DNA of 64,000 nucleotides from Sinomicrobium oceani. Its GTDB lineage: Bacteria; Bacteroidota; Bacteroidia; Flavobacteriales; Flavobacteriaceae. Location of the stretch: NCBI RefSeq assembly GCF_900119185.1, contig NZ_FPJE01000010.1, forward strand, positions 1-64,000, in the 5' to 3' direction. The translations under genes and the position numbers were made by a program. Shown here in pieces: positions 54,181 through 63,300 of the stretch. Under the pieces are notes generated by a model that was not told the origin of the DNA, searched no databases, and was given only the letters and a program-made list of their open reading frames with translations. Numbering within the stretch: position 1 is the first letter of the stretch; every line of letters starts with the position of its first letter.

Positions 54181-55104
54181 ATGATTCGACTCCGAAAAAG
54201 CTTGATCTTAACTATGTTTTTCCTGTCCGGGCTGGGACTCTCCGCCCAAAGCCTCAGAGTGGCCAGTTATAACCTGAGATACGATAATCCGGGAGATTCG
54301 CTGGACAACTGGAAATACAGGGAAAAAACCGTCGCTAACCTGATCAGGTTTCACGATTTTGACATCTTCGGCACTCAGGAAGGGTTACAACATCAGCTGG
54401 AACAACTCAAAGCGGACCTGCCCGGTTACGATTTTATCGGAGTGGGGAGAGATGACGGAAAAGAAGCAGGGGAGCATTCGGCTATATTCTACAATACCGA
54501 AAAATTTGTGCTGGAAGACCAGGGTGATTTCTGGCTTTCCGAAGACGCGACCAAACCCAATAAGGGATGGGATGCCGTTCTTCCGCGTATATGCTCGTGG
54601 GGAAAATTCCGGGTGAAGGAAACGGGGTTCGAATTTTTCTTCTTTAATGTACATTTCGACCATGTAGGAAAAACAGCCCGGAAGGAAAGTGCCCGGCTTA
54701 TCATGGAGAAAATGAAAGCGTTTGACGATGCCGTTCCGGCCATCCTTACGGGCGACTTTAATGTCGATCAGAACAGCGATAGTTATAAAGTACTGAACGG
54801 GTCAAAAAAACTTACCGATGCTTATGAAAAAGCAGCACTGCATTACGGGGCGAAGGGAACATATAACGGTTTCAAACCCGATTCGCGTTCCGATAGCCGT
54901 ATAGACCATATTTTTATAACAGACGATTTCAGGGTAGCGAAGCACGGGGTACTTACGGACTCCTATAAAACCGGAGAAAAGGAATTGGAAGCATTGGCCA
55001 ATACCGGGAATTACCCGAAAGAGATATCACTTTACGCTACGCAGACCAGGCTGCCTTCCGATCACTATCCCGTTTTGGTCGTGTTGCATTATACGACAGA
55101 TTAA
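54181..55104 (+). CDS. Exported endonuclease/exonuclease/phosphatase-family protein
   Basis: The protein is about 307 residues. The frame is open further upstream, but the ATG at 54181 gives a signal peptide (MIRLRKSLILTMFFLSGLG, then LSAQ) and lies right after a promoter-like element. The four-layered fold is marked by LRYDN, GTQEG, LTGDFNVD, SRIDHIF and PSDHYPVLV, all metal/phosphate residues of the EEP family. It may be a DNase, a phospholipase-like or a sugar-phosphate phosphatase. It is monocistronic between two terminators. Confidence 0.88.
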   Translation: MIRLRKSLILTMFFLSGLGLSAQSLRVASYNLRYDNPGDSLDNWKYREKTVANLIRFHDFDIFGTQEGLQHQLEQLKADLPGYDFIGVGRDDGKEAGEHSAIFYNTEKFVLEDQGDFWLSEDATKPNKGWDAVLPRICSWGKFRVKETGFEFFFFNVHFDHVGKTARKESARLIMEKMKAFDDAVPAILTGDFNVDQNSDSYKVLNGSKKLTDAYEKAALHYGAKGTYNGFKPDSRSDSRIDHIFITDDFRVAKHGVLTDSYKTGEKELEALANTGNYPKEISLYATQTRLPSDHYPVLVVLHYTTD

Positions 55105-55203
55105 ACAGGTAATGGATGGAGATATAAGGATTTGTGGCCCGTTGATATCCGATAGGTTTTGTACCTGAAAACAGTGATTTTTAGGTCTTTTGGACAAAGC
55201 GTA

Positions 55204-55234
55204 TTGTGTATATCAGATAAATAATGCAATTTTG
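55204..55234 (+). promoter_or_regulatory. Candidate promoter of the small unit
   Basis: TTG (55204-55206), a 20-base spacer and CAATTTTG (55227-55234) fit the Bacteroidota -33/-7 pattern with one mismatch (C for T). Predicted transcripts would begin near 55240 and end at the terminator, about 170 nt. Confidence 0.5.
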
Positions 55235-55275
55235 CAGCCGTAAACGAATTATTAACCCTTTAAAAAACGAAGAAA

Positions 55276-55353
55276 ATGCCAAAATTTCCAACATACTTCG
55301 CACAGCAGGCTTCCGGAAAGGATGCGTCTCTTCGTGGTTTTCATCGGAATTAG
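55276..55353 (+). CDS. Possible 25-residue peptide gene or leader
   Basis: The frame MPKFPTYFAQQ...GFHRN has 25 codons, with an A-rich stretch before the ATG as is usual in this phylum. It lies between a promoter-like pair and a terminator, with little room for anything else. ACGAAGA just before the ATG (55267-55273) is complementary to TCTTCGT inside the frame (55329-55335), so the RNA may fold over its start. It may be a small protein, a leader or purely a non-coding RNA. I do not recognise it. Confidence 0.35.
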   Translation: MPKFPTYFAQQASGKDASLRGFHRN

Positions 55354-55380
55354 TACAACAGTATAATAACAGCTATATGA

Positions 55381-55411
55381 AAAACCCGAAGAGAAATCCT
55401 CGGGTTTTTTG
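55381..55411 (+). terminator. Rho-independent terminator of the small unit
   Basis: AAAACCCGA pairs with TCGGGTTTT around a ten-base loop, followed by more T. No other gene on plus lies close upstream, which implies a short transcript ends here. Confidence 0.85.
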
Positions 55412-55558
55412 TTAGTCAAAAGAGAGATTCGGATATCGTAATTTTCCGATTGTATTTTTTAGCCGAACATTCCCCGGGGATATTGAATGGTAACAGGAAA
55501 AGGTGATGTCTGCCTGCGTAAAGCAGCAGGATCATCCACTATGTTTAAACAATATATT

Positions 55559-56950
55559 ATGGGAAGTAAATTATCCGGGAGAGACCTTATAAAACTGGGT
55601 TTCCCGAAAAATAATGCCGTAAATATCGCCCTCGGGCAAATTCACAGGTACAGAAAAAAAGAAAAGAAATCGACCATTCTCGAAGAGGCAAAACAGGTGC
55701 TTCTGGCCCCGGAGAAGTACAAAAATCACGGTACCTGGGGAAAACTGGCCGAAGAGCTTACAGTTCCTGTAAGGGTACAGATGCAGAAATTGTCGGGGCA
55801 GAGCGCTCCGTTCTCCGTTTTCGGAGAAGATGTTATAGACGAACGAGCCAAACAGCAGTTGTACGATGCCCTGAAGTTGCCTGTGGCCGTACAGGGAGCA
55901 TTGATGCCCGATGCCCATTCCGGTTACGGTTTGCCTATCGGCGGGGTACTGGCTACGGACCATGCGGTTATCCCCTATGGCGTAGGGGTAGATATAGGGT
56001 GCAGGATGAGTATGTCTGTATTTGATATCCCCGCATCCTATATGACGGGAAAATCCGATAAACTGAAAGGGATATTACAGGATCATACCAAATTCGGAAT
56101 GAAGGAAACGCATGACAAAAAGATGGACCATGAGATTTTTTCGCATCCCGGATTTTCCGATATTCCATTGGTACGTAAGTTACTGGACAAGGCCTACAGA
56201 CAGTTGGGAACCTCCGGAGGGGGCAATCATTTTGTGGAATTTGGTTTTGCGACCATTACCGAAACTATTCCGGGAAGCAAACTGCCGCCGGGAGAGTATC
56301 TCGCACTGCTCTCGCACAGTGGTTCGAGGGGATTGGGTGCTGCTATTGCCAGGCATTATACTTACCTGGCCACAAAGCAATGCCCTTTGCCCGATCATGT
56401 GAAACATTTGGCCTGGCTGGATATGGATACTCATGACGGACAGGAATACTGGACGGCGATGAACCTTGCGGGTGACTATGCCAAAGCATGCCATGACAAC
56501 ATACATTATCGCGTGGCGTCTGCTTTGGGCAGGCGGATTTCTTTTACCGTAGGGAACCACCATAATTTTGCGTGGAAGGAAACCGTAAACGGAAAGCCCT
56601 GTATCGTACACCGCAAAGGAGCGACCCCTGCAGGCCAGGGACAGCTGGGGATCATTCCCGGATCGATGACAGCGCCGGGCTATATCGTAAAGGGACTGGG
56701 AAATCCGGAAAGTCTCCGGTCGGCTTCACACGGTGCGGGAAGAGTTTTTTCCAGGAAAGCCTGTAAAGAACGTTTTACACGGCATGACATGAAAAAAATA
56801 CTCAAAACAAAAGGTGTGACCCTGATTGGCGGAAATGTAGATGAAGCTCCGATGGCTTATAAAGACATCGGAAAGGTCATGCAGTTACAGGACGAACTTG
56901 TACAGGTACTTGGCACATTTACACCGGTTATCGTGAGAATGAACAGCTGA
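55559..56950 (+). CDS. rtcB: RtcB-type RNA ligase (PrfH-associated)
   Basis: The protein is about 463 residues. I prefer the ATG at 55559 (MGSKLSGRDLIKLG); the frame also has ATGs at 55487 and 55541. RtcB joins 3'-phosphate or 2',3'-cyclic phosphate to 5'-OH RNA ends using GTP and Mn. Visible active-site parts are VDIGCRMS (metal Cys), SGGGNHFVEFG, SHSGSRGLG, GNHHNFAW and SASHGAGR, the last with the His that takes GMP. The stop overlaps the prfH start, and this pairing is known from systems that repair ribosomes nicked in the 16S decoding centre. Confidence 0.93.
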   Translation: MGSKLSGRDLIKLGFPKNNAVNIALGQIHRYRKKEKKSTILEEAKQVLLAPEKYKNHGTWGKLAEELTVPVRVQMQKLSGQSAPFSVFGEDVIDERAKQQLYDALKLPVAVQGALMPDAHSGYGLPIGGVLATDHAVIPYGVGVDIGCRMSMSVFDIPASYMTGKSDKLKGILQDHTKFGMKETHDKKMDHEIFSHPGFSDIPLVRKLLDKAYRQLGTSGGGNHFVEFGFATITETIPGSKLPPGEYLALLSHSGSRGLGAAIARHYTYLATKQCPLPDHVKHLAWLDMDTHDGQEYWTAMNLAGDYAKACHDNIHYRVASALGRRISFTVGNHHNFAWKETVNGKPCIVHRKGATPAGQGQLGIIPGSMTAPGYIVKGLGNPESLRSASHGAGRVFSRKACKERFTRHDMKKILKTKGVTLIGGNVDEAPMAYKDIGKVMQLQDELVQVLGTFTPVIVRMNS

Positions 56951-57642
56951 TGGAAACAGTGATACAGATTACCGCGGGCAACGAGCCCGCGGAATGTACA
57001 AAAGTTGTGGCACAGGTTTTGAAGACGTTTCTGGAAGAAGCGAGAAGCGAGGCGCTGGAAGCTACCGTAATTTATAAGGAGGATGGGGCGGAAAATGGCA
57101 CTGTAGCTTCCGTATGTGTGGTACTTAAGGGAGATACGGTCAGGCAGTTTGCAGACCGGTGGATCGGAACCGTACAGTGGATAGGAAAAAGTAATTACCG
57201 GAAACATCATAAGCGAAAGAATTGGTATATTGGTATATTTGAAATCGAAAAACCCGAGGAAACCGCGATCGACGAAAAAGATATTAGCTACCAGGCCTGC
57301 AGGAGTTCCGGGGCCGGAGGACAGCATGTAAACAAAGTGAGTTCTGCGGTCCGTGCTACGCACCTTCCCACGGGGATAAGTGTACAGGCCATGGACTCCC
57401 GTTCGCAACACCGCAACAAAGAACTGGCGCGGACACGATTGCTGTCCAGGCTGGAAGAAGAAAAGCGAAAACAGTACCGGAAGCAGTACGAAGCACAGCG
57501 GTATAACAGTTTCCGCGTAGAAAGAGGATCTCCCGTAAGGGTATTTACCGGTTCCGATTTTAAAGAAAGGAGAACCGATAAAAGCTATAAAAAACAAAGA
57601 CAACAATTGAAAAATAAATGGAAAAATGACATCGATTCATAA
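56950..57642 (+). CDS. prfH: PrfH-type peptide chain release factor
   Basis: This 230-residue, shortened class I release factor has the GGQ motif intact (residues 123-125 in SSGAGGQHVNK), the catalytic loop for peptidyl-tRNA hydrolysis. It lacks the normal codon-reading domain of RF1/RF2 and has instead a short N-terminal domain (about 1-105). PrfH proteins release peptides from ribosomes whose decoding centre was cut, so that RtcB can reseal the rRNA. The start codon overlaps the rtcB stop (TGATG), a sign of tight coupling. Confidence 0.92.
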   Translation: METVIQITAGNEPAECTKVVAQVLKTFLEEARSEALEATVIYKEDGAENGTVASVCVVLKGDTVRQFADRWIGTVQWIGKSNYRKHHKRKNWYIGIFEIEKPEETAIDEKDISYQACRSSGAGGQHVNKVSSAVRATHLPTGISVQAMDSRSQHRNKELARTRLLSRLEEEKRKQYRKQYEAQRYNSFRVERGSPVRVFTGSDFKERRTDKSYKKQRQQLKNKWKNDIDS

Positions 57643-58159
57643 ATATTTGCTCCAGGCGATGGATAATTATCCTTATAACCTGGAAGACACCCTGGAGTCA
57701 CTCGACTTTGCGTTGTCCTATGATGAGAACAATACGATGGTATTGTGCCTGTACGGAAGAATGCATGCCGAACAGCTGCAACAGTACGAAGAAGCTAAAG
57801 CCTGTTTTCAGAAAGCCCTGAGCATCAATGTAAATGCCGTTGAGATCTATCCGTATTATATCGAAACCCTGTTGTTTAACGAGGATTTTGAAGAAGCGGA
57901 AAAACTGATCGCCTTTGCACTTTCCATAAAGGGGATACGTAAGATAGATATTAAACTTCGCGAGGTTTTGCTGTATGAAATGCGGATGGACATTGAAAAG
58001 GCCATGGAACTGGCAAAACAATTAAAATTGTACACTTTCGATTCCGAATGGAACAGTACCATCCGGGATACCGTGAAACGATTAAAAAAGAAAATCAGAA
58101 TCCTTCACGGAAAACCGGAGAAACCCGGCAAGAGACCGTCCGAAGATGAGCAGTCATAA
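57626..58159 (+). CDS. TPR-like protein coupled to prfH
   Basis: This 177-residue, all-helical protein has at least two TPR-like units (ALSYDENNTMVLCLYGRMHAEQ and YEEAKACFQKALSINVNAVEIYP, the latter in parts, about 30-85), then another helical pair. It ends in a basic tail (RLKKKIRILHGKPEKPGKR). Its start lies 17 bases inside the prfH gene, so it is translated from the same message. I know no assigned role for it; a ribosome- or RNA-binding accessory is conceivable given the basic end. A terminator follows. Confidence 0.75.
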   Translation: MTSIHKYLLQAMDNYPYNLEDTLESLDFALSYDENNTMVLCLYGRMHAEQLQQYEEAKACFQKALSINVNAVEIYPYYIETLLFNEDFEEAEKLIAFALSIKGIRKIDIKLREVLLYEMRMDIEKAMELAKQLKLYTFDSEWNSTIRDTVKRLKKKIRILHGKPEKPGKRPSEDEQS

Positions 58160-58194
58160 TTTCGGGTAGAATATTCGGAAAGTACGCCGTACAT

Positions 58195-58233
58195 ACCGGG
58201 AATACCATAGATATGGCCATTCCCGGTTTTTTT
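58195..58233 (+). terminator. Rho-independent terminator of the rtcB-prfH operon
   Basis: ACCGGGAAT (58195-58203) pairs with ATTCCCGGT (58219-58227), followed by a run of T. It lies 35 bases after the TPR gene. Confidence 0.85.
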
Positions 58234-58398
58234 ATGACAATTACCTATGAATCTTCGTAAAGGGGGGATCATATTTTCCGGGAATTGTGTTTTTGTTATA
58301 AAGAAGAACCGGAGAGCTTATAATGTTTCTTTTTTAACCGTATAAATGTCATATCGGTAATAAAAGTATCGACGCGGTAATTTGTTTCCGTTTTTTTA

Positions 58399-58406
58399 TA
58401 GTTTTG
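58399..58406 (+). promoter_or_regulatory. Candidate -7 element TAGTTTTG
   Basis: This matches TAnnTTTG 20 bases before the start of the second ECF sigma gene. A TTTG lies upstream (58381-58384) but the gap of 14 bases is short, so confidence is limited. Confidence 0.35.
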
Positions 58407-58425
58407 TCGCATCAGTTCGAATACT

Positions 58426-58989
58426 TTGGAAACCAACTTGCTCTTACATCAGATCCGGGAAGGGAAAACATCAGCTTATCAAAAGTTGTTTGACCACTTT
58501 TATGAAGATTTGGTTAATACGGCTTACAGGTACCTCTATGATGAAGCGGAAAGCGAAGACCTGGTCCAGGAAGTATTTATCTACCTTTGGGAGTATGCCG
58601 CCGATATCGAAATTCACACGACATTAAAAGGTTATCTCTTTCGTATGGTAAAGAACAGGTGCCTCAATAAACTCAAGGCTGTAAAAGTCATAGATAGCAC
58701 CAACACCATCGCTATTCAGCAGTTGTTTGAAGATATTCCGGGAGAAGAAGAAGTACATGATACCGTGCAGAACGAACGCTATAACCAGCTGATGCGGGCC
58801 ATCGAAGCGCTTCCGGATAAGATGAAGGAGATCCTCATGCTCAAAGTTCGTCATAACTACAAATATGAGGAGATCGCAGATCAGCTTGGAATTTCGGTCA
58901 ACACCGTAAAAACCCAGCTAAAGAATGCCAGAAAACGAATTAATAAGATCATGCCCGTTGTCTTCCTGCTATGGTGGTTTTCCCGGTAA
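58426..58989 (+). CDS. ECF-type RNA polymerase sigma factor
   Basis: This 187-residue protein starts at a TTG (58426), which begins METNLLLHQIREG; no ATG is available before region 2. Region 2 shows YRYLYDEAESEDLVQEVFIYLWE and region 4 shows LKVRHNYKYEEIADQLGISVNTVKTQLKNARKRI, each in parts. The end is hydrophobic (VVFLLWWFSR). It heads the second sigma-FecR-SusC series of the window. It is of the FecI-like group found throughout Bacteroidota. Confidence 0.9.
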   Translation: METNLLLHQIREGKTSAYQKLFDHFYEDLVNTAYRYLYDEAESEDLVQEVFIYLWEYAADIEIHTTLKGYLFRMVKNRCLNKLKAVKVIDSTNTIAIQQLFEDIPGEEEVHDTVQNERYNQLMRAIEALPDKMKEILMLKVRHNYKYEEIADQLGISVNTVKTQLKNARKRINKIMPVVFLLWWFSR

Positions 58990-59157
58990 TGTACGGCCTT
59001 TAATCTTATTCCATACTGCACAACCAAAAAAAGAACTGCTTTTGTTTTTCCTTTTTAGAGTGCATATTTTCAATCTTTTTGAAAAAACTTTTCTTTTTTA
59101 TCACCCTTTTCCGGAAATATGTTGTCTTATAGTTAAACCAATGTACCCAAATTGTTA

Positions 59158-60270
59158 ATGGATTTTAAGCTCATAGTAAAAAAAATAGAGAACACCCTGA
59201 CTTCGGAAGAAGAAAAGGAGTTTCTGGACTGGTACCAGGCTTCTGCCCGGCACCGTCAGTATTTTGATAAGGTGGAAGAAAACCTATATCACGGCCGGAT
59301 TAAGGTAAATAAGGAAAAAGCCTGGAAAACGATAAACCGCCGTCCGGAGTACAACAGTAAAAAACGCAGGGGATATCTCCGGTATGTATCTGCCGCAGCT
59401 GTAGTACTACTGGTCGCGCTCGGAATTATAACATACCGGAGTACCGGAGAACGTGCTGAAGTAAAAGTTGCCGATATCCGTCCCGGTACTTCCAGGGCTA
59501 TTCTTACGCTGGAAAACGGTAATGAGGTAGCACTTCGTGAAGGCGAAGTATTTGCAACCGGAAAGGCAACGAGTAACGGCCGGCAGCTCGTTTATACCGC
59601 AGATACGGGAAGCCGGGACCAGTATAATGCACTGGAGGTACCCCGCGGCGGAGAATTTGTATTGCGGCTGCCTGACAGTTCCAGAATATGGATCAATGCG
59701 GGATCTAAAATAAAATATCCGGTGGCATTTTTACCGGGAGAGACAAGGACTGTGGAGTTGTTGTACGGAGAAGCCTATTTTCAGATAACCCCGGCAGCAA
59801 AGCATGAAGGAAGTGCTTTTGTCGTCAAGACCGGAAGCCAGGAAATCGAAGTGTTAGGTACGGAGTTCAACATCCGGGCTTATCCCGAAGATGAGGATAT
59901 TACCAGTACACTGGTAGAAGGGAAGGTAGCATTGTCCGGAAGAACAAGCCGTGAACTTCTTATTCCCGGGGAACAGGTAGTATACACGGAACAGGACGGA
60001 ACAATGAAAAAAAAGCGGGTAAATACCGAAGATTATACCTCCTGGAGGGCAGGGGTATTCCGGTTCCGGGATATCACGCTCGAAGAAATGGCCCTGACAC
60101 TGTCCCGTTGGTATGATGTTAAGGTAAGCTTTACCGATGATGCGCTGCGGACAATGAAATTCAACGGTAGTTTCAGCAGGGAACTCGGACTCCGTAAAAT
60201 ACTGGATGTCCTGTCGGCTTCAAGTAATGTAACGTATAAAATAGATGAGAATGAAGTAAAACTGAAATAA
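59158..60270 (+). CDS. FecR-type anti-sigma factor
   Basis: The protein is about 370 residues; the ATG at 59158 is chosen over a TTG two codons upstream. It has a helical cytosolic N terminus (LTSEEEKEFLDWYQAS), one membrane helix (about 76-93) and a periplasmic FecR domain (LRLPDSSRIWINAGSKIKYP, VELLYGEAYFQITP, IEVLGTEFNIRAYP). A C-terminal DUF4974 part (VSFTDDALRTMKFNGSFSREL, split) follows. Its partner receptor is the STN-bearing SusC encoded next. Confidence 0.9.
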   Translation: MDFKLIVKKIENTLTSEEEKEFLDWYQASARHRQYFDKVEENLYHGRIKVNKEKAWKTINRRPEYNSKKRRGYLRYVSAAAVVLLVALGIITYRSTGERAEVKVADIRPGTSRAILTLENGNEVALREGEVFATGKATSNGRQLVYTADTGSRDQYNALEVPRGGEFVLRLPDSSRIWINAGSKIKYPVAFLPGETRTVELLYGEAYFQITPAAKHEGSAFVVKTGSQEIEVLGTEFNIRAYPEDEDITSTLVEGKVALSGRTSRELLIPGEQVVYTEQDGTMKKKRVNTEDYTSWRAGVFRFRDITLEEMALTLSRWYDVKVSFTDDALRTMKFNGSFSRELGLRKILDVLSASSNVTYKIDENEVKLK

Positions 60271-60275
60271 ATAAA

Positions 60276-60323
60276 AAAGGGAATAAAGTTAAGATCTCTC
60301 ACCATACAAAACTTTATCCCTTT
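60276..60323 (+). other. Hairpin between fecR and susC (attenuator-like)
   Basis: AAAGGGAATAAAGTT (60276-60290) pairs with AACTTTATCCCTTT (60310-60323) with one bulged base. The loop is 19 bases and only a weak T-run closes the stem. It lies six bases after the FecR stop and 52 bases before the SusC start, like the hairpin at 24935-24960. Confidence 0.5.
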
Positions 60324-60374
60324 GACGCAATCGATTCATTAACTGAGTAACAAACCAATTAACATTACAAATTT

Positions 60375-63300
60375 ATGGAAATTAATTTTACCACTTACCC
60401 ATTATTTGGGGGTAAACGGGTATTGCTGTCCATTATGAGAGCACTTATTTGTTTGTGTTGTACGGTAGCCTTCGGATTTACGGTAAAAACCACCAAGGCA
60501 CAAAATGCTGAAATATCGGTTCCGGAAACCGGTAATTTTGAAGTAGAAGAAGTATTCAGCCTGATCAAGGATCAGACCGACTATACTTTTATTTACCCGT
60601 CTTCTATGTTTTCCGGAGCACCTTCCGTAGCTTTAAAAAAGGGAAAAATAAAGGCGTATGACCTGTTGAACAAAAGCCTGGGAGCTACTTTCAGGTATGT
60701 GTATTCCAATGAGTCCAGAACTATAATTATCAAGGAAAATAAGGCTTTGCAACGTCTTACCGACATGCAGCAACAACAAGGGGTTTCCGGTTATATTTCC
60801 GATGAAGAGGGGAGGCCTATTATGGGAGTTTCCGTTTGGGTTGTCGGTACGGGACGCGGGATTTCCAGTGACGAAGAAGGACATTACTGGATCAAAGCCG
60901 CTCCCGGTGAAGTACTGAAATTTATGTATCTCGGTTTCCGGTCACAGGAGATCGAGGTAAAGGATGACAAGGTAATCAATGTCGTTCTGAAAGAGATGGT
61001 GAGTGAACTCAATGAGATTGTCCTGGTGTCCAACGGATATCAGACAATAGAAAAGGCAGTGGCTACAGGTTCGTATAGCTCCCTGGGAACCGAACAAATC
61101 TCCTTTAATCCTTCTATTGATCCGTTGAGCAGACTGGAAGGAATGACCCCGGGTTTGCAGGTAGATCCCAAAACCAAACAGATCACCATCCGGAGTACCA
61201 ATACTTTTTTTAACAGTCAGGCCAGTACACCACTGATCGTTATCGATGGTTTTCCTGCGATGGACCAGAGCCTGGTGAATACTACCGGAACCTCTGTTCA
61301 GGGCATTTACGGAGATACCAACGATAATGTGCTCAGTAACTTCAACCTGAACGATATTGAGAGTATCACAGTGCTCAAAGATGCTGCGGCCACCTCTATC
61401 TGGGGGTCCCGTGCTGCTAACGGTGTGATTGTTATCGAGACGAAAAAAGGTCGCTCGAATGCCAAACCGGAATTCAGTTTTCAGGCTATTACCAGTATCT
61501 CATCTCCTGCGGACCTGGGAGATCTCAACGTCATGAACAGCCGGGAATATATAGATTTCGAAAAAGAACTTTTCGATTACGGATATTTTCCGGATCCGTA
61601 TTCTTACTGGAGATACCAGAACCAGAGCCAGGCCGTGAATTATATGTTTGCTGCGCAGCGCGGAGAAATCTCCGGTCAGGAACTCGATCAGCAACTCGAA
61701 AGATTGGGCGGAACCAGTAATCACAAACAGATCAAGGATAATCTGTTGCGTTCGCAGGTGACACAACAGTACAATATGTCCGTTCGTGGTGGCGGAGAAA
61801 AAACAGGGTACTATATTTCCGGGAATTATTCCAATAATCAGCCTGTTTTTCAGAGTAACGGCTCCGAGCAATACGGGGTGACAGCAAATTTTGACACCAA
61901 ACTTTTGAATGACCGGATCTCATTACAAACCGGGATCAACCATACTTTTTTCAGAGATAAGGTAAACAATGCCGCAATACAGGCTCTTTCCGGAGGAACA
62001 TACGGTCTTCGTCCTTATGACATGCTGCTGGATGAAAACGGGGCATCCATAGACCGTTATCTGAAATTTACACCGGATGTTATCGATGACCTGGATGCCC
62101 GGGGCTATATGCCATGGACGTATAATACTATGGACGAACTGGGCCTGTCATACACGAAATATAACAAGAGTAAAACCCGTATTAATGCCAGGCTCAGCGG
62201 AGAGATAACTCCATGGGCAGAACTGGCCGTGTCCGGAATGCTGCAACGTGGCACGAACGATATGACGCAATACAAGGATCAGGACAGTTATGAAATGAGA
62301 GACCTGATCAATACCGGGACCACGGTGTCTGCGACCAACGGACAGCTTGTATACGGTGTTCCGGTAGGAGGAAGGTACAGAGCCGGAAACACCAGTAATG
62401 AAGATTATACCTTACGTGCCCAGCTTAATATAAACAAGGATTGGAACCGGCTACATCACATTAATTTGATGGGAGGCAGCGAGATCAGGCAGGCTTCATC
62501 CTCCGGGTATCAGGTTACCAAATTCGGTTTTAACAGGGATGCCCTTACTGCTGTTGTTGTAAACCCTACCGTGCCGTACAACACCATATACGGATATTCG
62601 ACTACACTCGGAATTAACGATGGCGGGGTCATTAAAACCAGGTTCAGGTATTTGTCTTATTTCGGAAATGCTAACTATTCTTATCGGAATACGTATTTTC
62701 TTTCCGGAAGTATACGCTTTGACGACTCCAATATTATAGGTGTGTCTCGAAGAGACCGGGCCATACCATTATGGTCTGTCGGGGGGAAATGGAACATAAA
62801 AGGAGAACAGTTCATGCAGGGATGGCGCTGGTTGAGTGCTCTTAATGTAAGGACTACCTACGGTAGCGGAGGATCTGTTCCTTCATCCGGATCTGCGCTC
62901 ACTACGGTATCCATAGGAGGAACGGATTTTTATACCGGCAAGACTTATGGTAGTATTATGTCTCCCGGAAACCAGCAACTCGGATGGGAAATTACCAAAA
63001 CCCTCAATTTCGGGATAGATTTTGGCCTGTTCAGTTCCAGGGTTAATGTAAATCTTGATATCTTCAGAAAATGGTCTGACGGTATTCTTACCAATGTCGA
63101 TTACAACGCTACGTACGGATGGAGTAGCTTATCGTACAACACCGGGGATTTGACGAGCAGAGGATATGAGATTGGGGTTACGGCGTATCCTTTACGCGGA
63201 ACGGATTGGACATGGCAGAGTAATTTGAATTTTTCGTATAACAAGAACGAAGTTACCGACAGCCGTTTTCCGGGATCCGCGACGAACCCGCTAACCGGGG

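Larger units (their letters stand above)
55105..55558. other. Intergenic region with a small transcription unit
   Basis: This 450-base gap lies between the EEP-family gene and rtcB. It contains a promoter-like pair (55204-55234), a 25-codon frame (55276-55353) and a strong terminator (55381-55411), listed separately. The longer 63-codon frame 55224-55415 runs into the terminator and is rejected. Confidence 0.5.

Noticed and set aside
55224-55415. 63-codon frame across the small unit
   Set aside because: It reads through the whole terminator hairpin, has no motif, and starts at the promoter -7 element, so translation is implausible.
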